Below are positions 15,434-20,448 of a stretch of DNA of 20,448 bases, one piece after another (positions within the stretch are counted from its first letter, which is position 1; every line of letters starts with the position of its first letter). Origin of the DNA: an uncultured Eubacteriales bacterium (lineage in GTDB: Bacteria > Bacillota > Clostridia > Oscillospirales > Oscillospiraceae); NCBI GenBank assembly GCA_900548615.1, contig URKW01000028.1, forward strand, positions 1 to 20,448. The letters are read 5' to 3'. Under the pieces are notes generated by a model. That model was given only the letters and a program-made list of their open reading frames with translations, was not told where the DNA came from and made no database searches. The translations under genes and the position numbers were made by a program.

Positions 15434-15465
15434 GGAAAGCCGCCGGAGACGCTCCGCCGCTTTCC
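15434..15465 (-). other. Hairpin in the leader of the DUF975 gene
   Basis: GGAAAGC (15434-15440) pairs with GCTTTCC (15459-15465), and inside CGGAG pairs with CTCCG with loop ACG. It lies between the promoter and the ribosome binding site. It has no T run, so it is a leader structure rather than a terminator. Confidence 0.5.
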
Positions 15466-15472
15466 TCAATAT

Positions 15473-15501
15473 ATTGTATCACGGGGAGAGTGGGAACGCA
15501 A
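15473..15501 (-). promoter_or_regulatory. Promoter of the DUF975 gene
   Basis: TTGCGT (15501-15496), 17 bases, TACAAT (15478-15473) with TG one base before it (extended -10) on the minus strand. It gives a leader of roughly 75 bases. Confidence 0.65.
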
Positions 15502-15580
15502 GACCAGAAAATTTGAGAGAAAATTGGGTTTAGTTACCGACAAAAAAGACAAATTTTCAGGAAGAATTCCCGCATAACAC

Positions 15581-15609
15581 TGGACAACAGCGAGTTTTTG
15601 TTGTATGAT
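15581..15609 (+). promoter_or_regulatory. Promoter of the rnf operon
   Basis: TGGACA (15581-15586), 17-base spacer, TATGAT (15604-15609). Both boxes differ from sigma-A consensus at one base. The start of transcription should be near 15616, which leaves a leader of ~124 bases before rnfC. Confidence 0.8.
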
Positions 15610-15615
15610 AAAACG

Positions 15616-15739
15616 CAGTGTGAGGTGGTATCTCACCACCTGAAGTAGCCGATGGTGAAGATCAGGCGTGCGGACTTGGAACCCCCGCGCGTGTGATACT
15701 CACCATCAGATACGAATGCAGTAAGATGAGGTGAAGACA
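15616..15739 (+). promoter_or_regulatory. Structured 5' leader of the rnf operon (possible riboswitch or attenuator)
   Basis: Two hairpins follow the promoter at once. Hairpin 1 is AGGTGGT-ATCTC-ACCACCT (15623-15641). Hairpin 2 is long: GATGGTGA (15651-15658) pairs with TCACCATC (15700-15707), then ATCA (61-64) with TGAT (94-97). GCGTGCGG (15666-15673) then pairs with CCGCGCGT (15685-15692), around an 11-base loop. The left arm of hairpin 2 can instead pair with TCACCA (15633-15638) of hairpin 1, and TCACC (15700-15704) can pair with GGTGA of the ribosome binding site (15730-15734). Such exchangeable pairing is what a translational switch would need. I do not recognise it as a known riboswitch class. 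Confidence 0.5.
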
Positions 15740-17113
15740 ATGGCACAAGCTTTCTTTGGCGGCGTTCATCCCAATGATATGAAGGCCGCGACCAATGAAA
15801 AGGCCATCGAAAAGCTGGAAGCTCCGGCTGAGGTGGTCATCCCCATGTCTATGCACATCGGTGCGCCTTGCAAACCCATTGTTGCAGTGGGCGACAAGGT
15901 AAAAATTGGACAGAGGATCGGCGAACCCGGCGGATTCGTATCCGCCCCCATCCACGCCAGCGTGTCCGGCACGGTCAAGGCTGTGGAACCCCGCCCCTAT
16001 TCCATGGGCGGCACCATGATGTCCGTGGTGATCGAGAACGATTTCCAGGACACCATCAGCGAAGACGTGAAGCCCGCGGCTGACCCCGAGACACTGACGG
16101 GTGAGCAGCTGGTGGAGATCGTCAAGAACGCAGGCATCGTCGGCCAGGGCGGCGCTACCTTCCCCACCCACGTGAAGATCTCCTCCGCGCTGGGCAAGGT
16201 GGACTACGTCATCATCAACGCCGCCGAGTGCGAACCCTATATCACCGGCGACCACCGCACCTGCCTGGAGCGTCCCGATCAGGTCATCAAGGGCGCTACC
16301 GTGCTGGCCAAGTGCTTCGGTCTGGACAAGGTGTACATCGGTATCGAGGCCAACAAGCAGAACGCGGCCGACGTGCTGAACGCCAAGATCCAGGAGCTGA
16401 ACGCTCCCGTGGTGGTGGAGGTGCTCCACACCCGTTACCCCCAGGGCGCTGAGAAGCAGCTGGTGCAGGCCGTGTCCGGCCGGCAGGTGCCCTCCGGCAA
16501 GCTGCCCGCCGATGCAGGCTGCTGCATCTTCAACCTGAACACCACCTGCGCCATCTACCGTGCTGTGTACGAGGGCATGCCCGTGGTCAGCAAGATCGTC
16601 ACCGTGTCCGGCTCCGGCGTTATCGAGCCCAAGAATATCGAGTGCCCCATCGGCACCCCCATTTCCAAGCTGTTCGACGCCTGCGGCGGCCTGAAGGATG
16701 AGACCTATAAGCTCATCATGGGCGGCCCGATGATGGGTCTGGCCCAGTACAGCGTGGACGTGTCCGTCGGTAAGGGCACCGGCGCCATGCTGGCCTTTGC
16801 CGGTGAGGAGGAGAAGTACGAGGAGAATCCTCAGTGCATCCGCTGCGGCAAGTGCGTGGGCGTGTGCCCCATCCGTCTGGAGCCCGTGTTCATGTACAAA
16901 TATCTGATGAAGGGCGACGTGGAGACGTGGCAGAATACGCTGCACGGCATGGACTGCATCGAGTGCGGCGCCTGCACCTACACCTGTCCCGCCCGCCTGC
17001 CTCTGACCCATGCGTTCCGTCTGGGCAAGCAGCAGGTCAACAACGCGAGAATGGCCGCCAAGGCCAAGGCGGAGGCCGAGGCAAAGGCCGCCGCTGAAAA
17101 GAAGGAGGCGTAA
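15740..17113 (+). CDS. rnfC: Rnf complex subunit C
   Basis: This 457-residue peripheral subunit of the Rnf ferredoxin:NAD+ oxidoreductase carries NADH/FMN-binding sequence (NAGIVGQGGATFPTHVKI near residue 130), the following INAAECEPYITGDHR, and an SLBB-like part. Two [4Fe-4S] motifs follow: CIRCGKCVGVCP (from C366) and CIECGACTYTCP (from C406). It ends in an alanine/lysine-rich tail. I place the start at the ATG 15740 (AGGTGA six bases upstream) rather than an in-frame GTG at 15731 that lies inside that ribosome binding site. It is first in the order C-D-G-E-A-B, the usual clostridial order. The stop is 3 bases from rnfD, whose ribosome binding site lies within the codons for the final KKEA. 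Confidence 0.95.
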   Translation: MAQAFFGGVHPNDMKAATNEKAIEKLEAPAEVVIPMSMHIGAPCKPIVAVGDKVKIGQRIGEPGGFVSAPIHASVSGTVKAVEPRPYSMGGTMMSVVIENDFQDTISEDVKPAADPETLTGEQLVEIVKNAGIVGQGGATFPTHVKISSALGKVDYVIINAAECEPYITGDHRTCLERPDQVIKGATVLAKCFGLDKVYIGIEANKQNAADVLNAKIQELNAPVVVEVLHTRYPQGAEKQLVQAVSGRQVPSGKLPADAGCCIFNLNTTCAIYRAVYEGMPVVSKIVTVSGSGVIEPKNIECPIGTPISKLFDACGGLKDETYKLIMGGPMMGLAQYSVDVSVGKGTGAMLAFAGEEEKYEENPQCIRCGKCVGVCPIRLEPVFMYKYLMKGDVETWQNTLHGMDCIECGACTYTCPARLPLTHAFRLGKQQVNNARMAAKAKAEAEAKAAAEKKEA

Positions 17114-17116
17114 ACC

Positions 17117-18130
17117 ATGACTGATTACAAGAATCTGAAGCTGATCGCGTCCTCCTCCCCCCATATCCGTTCCAACGAGAACACCCGCTCCATCATGCTG
17201 GACGTGATCATCGCCATGCTGCCTGCGCTGGTCTGGGCCATCTATAACTTTGGCTTCAAGGCGCTGATCTCTGTGGTAGTGTCCGTCGTGGCCTGCCTGT
17301 TCTGGGAGTGGCTGTACCGCAAGCTGCTGAAGAAGCCCCAGGCCATCGGCGACCTGTCCGCCGTTGTCACCGGTATGCTGCTGGCCTTTGTGTGCCCGCC
17401 TGAGCTGCCCTGGTGGACGCTGATCATCGGCGCGTTCTTCTCCATCGTTGTGGTCAAGCAGCTCTACGGCGGCATCGGCTGCAACTTCCTGAACCCCGCT
17501 CTGGCCGGCCGTGCCATTCTGCTGGCCAGCTATGCCACCGCTATGACCACCTGGACCCTGCCCTCCAGCAAGAAGGAGCTGGCAGACGTGATCTCCACCG
17601 CTACTCCCCTGCAGATCATGAAGGAGGGCACCGTGGAGAAGTTCGCCGAGCTGACCACCAACTACACCGTGGGCGATATGTTCATCGGCCGTATCGGCGG
17701 CTCTCTGGGCGAGGTTTCCGCTCTGGCGCTGCTGCTGGGCGGCGCATGGCTGCTGATCCGCAAGGTCATCAGCTGGCACACCCCCGTGGCCTTCATCGGC
17801 ACCGTGGCGATCCTGACCCTGATCTCCGCTCCCGCCGGTATCGACAACGTGCAGTACATGCTGTACAACGTGTTCGGCGGCGGCCTGATGCTGGGTGCCT
17901 TCTTCATGGCCACCGACTATGCCACCTCCCCCGTTACCAAGCCCGGCCAGCTGATCTTCGGCATCGGCTGCGGTCTGATCACCTGCTTCATCCGCCGCTT
18001 CGGTTCCTATCCCGAGGGCGTGTGCTACTCCATCCTGATCATGAACTGCACCACCTGGCTGCTGGATAAGTACATCCGTCCCACCATCTATGGTGCGGTC
18101 AAGAAAGAAAAGAAGGAGGCGGCTAAGTAA
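17117..18130 (+). CDS. rnfD: Rnf complex subunit D
   Basis: This 337-residue integral membrane flavoprotein has about ten hydrophobic segments and the conserved CNFLNPALAGRAILLASY and MATDYATSPV. In the family an FMN is bound covalently to a threonine in a motif ending ATPL; here STATPLQIM gives T163 as the likely site. It begins with the cytosolic SSSPHIRSNENTRSIMLDVIIAMLPA typical of RnfD. With RnfG and RnfE/A it forms the membrane electron path and ion channel. The last codons (KKEKKEAAK) contain the rnfG ribosome binding site, and the stop overlaps the rnfG start by one base (TAATG). Confidence 0.95.
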   Translation: MTDYKNLKLIASSSPHIRSNENTRSIMLDVIIAMLPALVWAIYNFGFKALISVVVSVVACLFWEWLYRKLLKKPQAIGDLSAVVTGMLLAFVCPPELPWWTLIIGAFFSIVVVKQLYGGIGCNFLNPALAGRAILLASYATAMTTWTLPSSKKELADVISTATPLQIMKEGTVEKFAELTTNYTVGDMFIGRIGGSLGEVSALALLLGGAWLLIRKVISWHTPVAFIGTVAILTLISAPAGIDNVQYMLYNVFGGGLMLGAFFMATDYATSPVTKPGQLIFGIGCGLITCFIRRFGSYPEGVCYSILIMNCTTWLLDKYIRPTIYGAVKKEKKEAAK

Positions 18131-18723
18131 TGAAAATCTCCGGTAAGTTTATTCTCAAGGTCGCCGGCACCCTGACTGTTATTTCTCTGGTTGTCGCCGC
18201 CCTGCTGGGTCTGGTCAACAATGTGACCGCCGACAAGATCGCCGAGATCGACGCCGAGAACACCCGCATCGCCATGAGCGCCGTCGTCGCCGAGGGCAGC
18301 GAGTTCACCGACAAGCTGGAGATCAGCCAGGACGTGATCGACGCCGCTGCCGCTCAGGGCGGCAAGGTGACCGAGCTGTACGGTGTTAAGACCGGCGGCG
18401 CGGACAACGGCTATGTCATGAAGGTCTCCGCCTCCGGCTCTCAGGGCACCATCGTCATGATGATCGGTGTGGACGCCAACAAGGCCATCACCGGCATCTC
18501 CGTGGTCAGCCACGCCGAGACCTCCGGCATCGGCACCAAGGTCGTGGGCAACGAGCCCAACACCGCCGGTGTCCCCGTTCTGGACCAGTTCCAGGGCATG
18601 TCCGGCGCGGGCTCTCTGGTGGTGGGCAAGACCATCACCGCCATCTCCGGCGCCACCGTTTCCACCAAGGGCATCACCATGGGCGCTAATGCCGCTCTGG
18701 CTGCCGCGGAAGTTCTGGGCTAA
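18130..18723 (+). CDS. rnfG: Rnf complex subunit G
   Basis: This 197-residue FMN-binding subunit has one N-terminal membrane helix (about 8-29) that anchors an extracytoplasmic domain. The covalent FMN motif SGATVST is present, with T176 as the attachment site, shortly after SLVVGKTITAI. The middle includes VVSHAETSGIGTKV, also typical (HxExxGxG). It needs the ApbE flavin transferase, which is not in this window. Its start shares a base with the rnfD stop. The sequence is complete. Confidence 0.95.
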   Translation: MKISGKFILKVAGTLTVISLVVAALLGLVNNVTADKIAEIDAENTRIAMSAVVAEGSEFTDKLEISQDVIDAAAAQGGKVTELYGVKTGGADNGYVMKVSASGSQGTIVMMIGVDANKAITGISVVSHAETSGIGTKVVGNEPNTAGVPVLDQFQGMSGAGSLVVGKTITAISGATVSTKGITMGANAALAAAEVLG

Positions 18724-18742
18724 GAAAGGAGGAGCTGCAATA

Positions 18743-19390
18743 ATGAATTTCGGTAAGCAACTCAAGGAAGGCCTTATTACGCAGAACCCCGTGCTGGTGC
18801 AGGTGCTGGGCATGTGCTCCACCATGGCTATCACCACGTCGTTCTTCAACGGTCTGGGCATGGGCGTTTCCGTGCTGATCATCCTGACCCTCTCCAATAT
18901 TTTCATCTCCCTGCTGCGCAAGATCATTCCCAATGAAGTGCGTATCGCCTGCTACATCGTGGTCATCGCCGGCTTCGTGACCTGCGTCGACCTGCTGCTG
19001 AAGGCATTCGTTCCCGCCCTGTCCAACTCTCTGGGCGTGTTTATCCCTCTGATCGTCGTGAACTGCATCATCCTGGGCCGTGCCGAGGGCTTCGCCTCCA
19101 AGAACGGCGTGGGCGCTTCCGCGGTGGACGGCATCTGCCAGGGCATCGGCTACACGCTGGTGCTGGTGGTCATGTGCGTGGTTCGTGAGTTCCTGGGCAG
19201 CGGCAAGTTCGGCGGCGGCCTGCTGGGCGGCGGCGCACTGGGCAGCGCTCCCGGCGTTGTCATCTTCCCCGAGGAATTCGGTATCAAGGTTCTGACGCTG
19301 CCGGTCGGCGGCTTCCTGACGCTGGGCGCACTGATCGCTGTGATGCAGTGGGCGCTGGCCAAGAGCGAAAAGAAAAAGGAGGCCAAGTAA
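18743..19390 (+). CDS. rnfE: Rnf complex subunit E
   Basis: This 215-residue membrane subunit has six hydrophobic helices and is homologous to RnfA, NqrD and NqrE. The conserved cysteines C25 (VLGMCSTMAIT) and C108 (IVVNCIILGRAEGFASKNG) match those that hold an iron-sulfur cluster within the membrane between subunits A/D and E in this family. The start is the ATG 18743 with GGAGGAG upstream. The open frame reaches far upstream inside rnfG, but that part is not coding. The lysine-rich end (KSEKKKEAK) carries the next ribosome binding site. RnfA begins 3 bases later. Confidence 0.95.
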   Translation: MNFGKQLKEGLITQNPVLVQVLGMCSTMAITTSFFNGLGMGVSVLIILTLSNIFISLLRKIIPNEVRIACYIVVIAGFVTCVDLLLKAFVPALSNSLGVFIPLIVVNCIILGRAEGFASKNGVGASAVDGICQGIGYTLVLVVMCVVREFLGSGKFGGGLLGGGALGSAPGVVIFPEEFGIKVLTLPVGGFLTLGALIAVMQWALAKSEKKKEAK

Positions 19391-19393
19391 GTT

Positions 19394-19981
19394 ATGTCTA
19401 TTACTACTTTGCTCGCCATTTCTCTTGGCGCTATTCTGACCAATAACTTTATTTTCTCCCAGTTCCTGGGTATCTGCCCCTTCCTGGGCGTGTCCAAGAA
19501 GATCGACACCGCCGTGGGTATGGGCGCCGCCGTGACCTTCGTTATGGGTCTGGCTTCCGCGTTCTGCTATCTGATCAATCTGGTGCTGGTGGCGCTGGGT
19601 CTGGAGTTCATGCAGACCGTGGCCTACATTCTGGTCATCGCCGGTCTGGTGCAGTTTGTGGAAATGTTCCTGAAGAAGAACATCCCCACCCTGTACACCG
19701 CGCTGGGCGTGTACCTGCCCCTTATCACCACCAACTGCGCCGTGCTGGGCGTGGCCCTGCTGAACACGCAGAATGACTACAACTTCATCGAGTCTGTGGT
19801 CTATGGTATCACCGGCGGTCTGGGCTTCCTGCTGGCCATCTTCCTGTTCGCGGCTGTCCGTGAGCAGCTGGAGATCTCCAGCGACAACCCCAAGGCCTTT
19901 GACGGCTTCCCCATCGCGCTGGTCACCGCCGGCCTGATGGCGCTGGCCTTCATGGGCTTCAGCGGCCTGAAGGTCTGGTAA
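19394..19981 (+). CDS. rnfA: Rnf complex subunit A
   Basis: This 195-residue six-helix membrane subunit is the partner of RnfE. It has the typical TNNFIFSQFLGICPFLGVSKK near the start (C28) and PLITTNCAVLGVALLN (C115), the second cysteine pair member for the shared intramembrane iron-sulfur centre. Its length is as in other bacteria. It ends directly in FSGLKVW-stop; the TAA stop lies in TAAGGAGG, which serves as the rnfB ribosome binding site. Confidence 0.95.
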   Translation: MSITTLLAISLGAILTNNFIFSQFLGICPFLGVSKKIDTAVGMGAAVTFVMGLASAFCYLINLVLVALGLEFMQTVAYILVIAGLVQFVEMFLKKNIPTLYTALGVYLPLITTNCAVLGVALLNTQNDYNFIESVVYGITGGLGFLLAIFLFAAVREQLEISSDNPKAFDGFPIALVTAGLMALAFMGFSGLKVW

Positions 19982-19996
19982 GGAGGTAAGAGGAAT

Positions 19997-20448
19997 ATGA
20001 GTACTTTGATTTGGGCAATCGTTGTTCTGGGCGCTCTCGCTATTATCTTCGGCCTGATCCTGGCTGTTGCCGCCAAGGTCTTTGAGGTCGAGGTCGATCC
20101 CCGTCTGCCTGAGATTCAGGCATGTCTGGCCGGCGCCAACTGCGGCGGCTGCGGCTATCCGGGCTGCGGCGGCTGCGCCGAGGCCATTCTGGCCGGTAAG
20201 GCTCCTGTCACCGCCTGCGCTCCCGCCGGCCCCGAAAACGCCGCCAAGATCGCTGCTATCATGGGTATGGAGGCTCCCTCTGGCGACAAGATGGTGGCTC
20301 ACGTGCTGTGCAACGGCGGCTGCAACGCCAAAGAGAACTTCGAGTATCGCGGCGTGAAGGACTGTCTGGCTGCCACCAAGGTCTGCGGCGGCGACGCCAA
20401 GGCCTGCAAATACGGCTGGGTCCGCTTTCGGGCCCCGCACTTACAGGT
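19997..20448 (+). CDS. rnfB: Rnf complex subunit B, 3' end missing
   Basis: The first ~140 residues of RnfB are present. An N-terminal membrane helix (about 5-27) is followed by the FeS domain C49-GGC52-GYPGC57 ... C74, which holds a [4Fe-4S] cluster. Further cysteines follow at 105, 109, 123, 130 and 137. RnfB takes electrons from ferredoxin. The family should continue KYGC-LGLG-C with the next ferredoxin-like clusters, but after KYG the frame reads WVRFRAPHLQ, so the last ~30 bases look wrong. The true protein runs beyond the window. The start is ATG 19997 with AGGAGG ten bases upstream. Confidence 0.93.
   Translation, partial: MSTLIWAIVVLGALAIIFGLILAVAAKVFEVEVDPRLPEIQACLAGANCGGCGYPGCGGCAEAILAGKAPVTACAPAGPENAAKIAAIMGMEAPSGDKMVAHVLCNGGCNAKENFEYRGVKDCLAATKVCGGDAKACKYGWVRFRAPHLQ
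20417..20448. other. Right end with doubtful sequence
   Basis: From about 20417 rnfB no longer matches its family, although the preceding codons fit it perfectly. The cysteine expected there is read as tryptophan. This fits a poor contig end. Confidence 0.5.

Noticed and set aside
17591..17608. RnfD flavin site reads STATPL rather than SGAT
   Set aside because: RnfD proteins vary before the ATPL part (only RnfG/NqrC-type sites keep SGAT strictly), so this is within family range.
15662..17779. 705-codon minus-strand open frame opposite rnfC/rnfD
   Set aside because: It is an antisense shadow of well-supported rnf genes. The His/Gly/Ala-rich composition has no domain signs.
18686..20440. 584-codon minus-strand open frame opposite rnfE/A/B
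   Set aside because: Same reasoning: it is an antisense shadow, rich in His, Gln and Ala.

Overview
The window reads as a high-GC chromosomal segment of an endospore-forming member of the class Clostridia, probably an Oscillospiraceae/Ruminococcaceae-type gut anaerobe. The reasons are the sporulation genes yabP and yabQ, a Firmicutes-type noc, rqcP and divIC, the recJ-relA-dtd-hemZ neighbourhood, a clostridial rnfCDGEAB operon, strong AGGAGG ribosome binding sites, and the small palindromic intergenic repeats common in these genomes. No tRNA, rRNA, CRISPR array, prophage or full transposon was seen.

Layout. Positions 1-742 (+) hold the effector-binding part of a LysR-type regulator cut by the window edge, followed by its terminator and a short palindromic element. 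Positions 947-5534 (-) hold a cell-cycle/sporulation cluster, read in transcription order as a SpoVB/YabM-type flippase, HU, rqcP, yabP, yabQ fused in frame to divIC, and noc. Positions 5705-12889 (-) hold a second long operon: recJ, relA, dtd, a glyoxalase-II-like hydrolase and hemZ. Within it relA is frameshifted at a run of 20 C, and a 146-bp repeat lies between relA and dtd. Positions 13045-13866 (+) hold a stand-alone acyltransferase-fold protein of the 2-oxoacid dehydrogenase E2 class whose usual catalytic motif is changed; a second, inverted copy of the 146-bp repeat follows it. Positions 14037-14600 hold no convincing protein gene but many hairpins, including a possible small RNA on the minus strand. 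A DUF975 membrane protein gene (-) follows. From 15581 to the right edge runs the rnf operon (+), with a strong promoter and a structured leader of about 124 nt; rnfB is cut by the edge.

How the genes fit together. The left operon links division and chromosome organisation (Noc, HU, DivIC), ribosome quality control (RqcP) and spore coat/cortex assembly (YabP, YabQ, flippase). The middle operon combines DNA repair (RecJ), the stringent response (RelA), removal of D-amino acids from tRNA (Dtd) and a radical-SAM enzyme (HemZ). The Rnf complex is the energy-conserving ferredoxin:NAD+ oxidoreductase that builds the ion gradient in such anaerobes.

Sequence quality. The first ~34 bases (G-rich junk-like), the 20-C run in relA and the last ~30 bases (where rnfB stops matching its family) look like assembly or read errors, so the window may be a whole contig with poor ends. 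No clearly new multi-gene system is present. The items most worth following are the rnf leader RNA, the possible small RNA near 14400, the twin 146-bp elements, the yabQ-divIC fusion and the altered E2-like protein.
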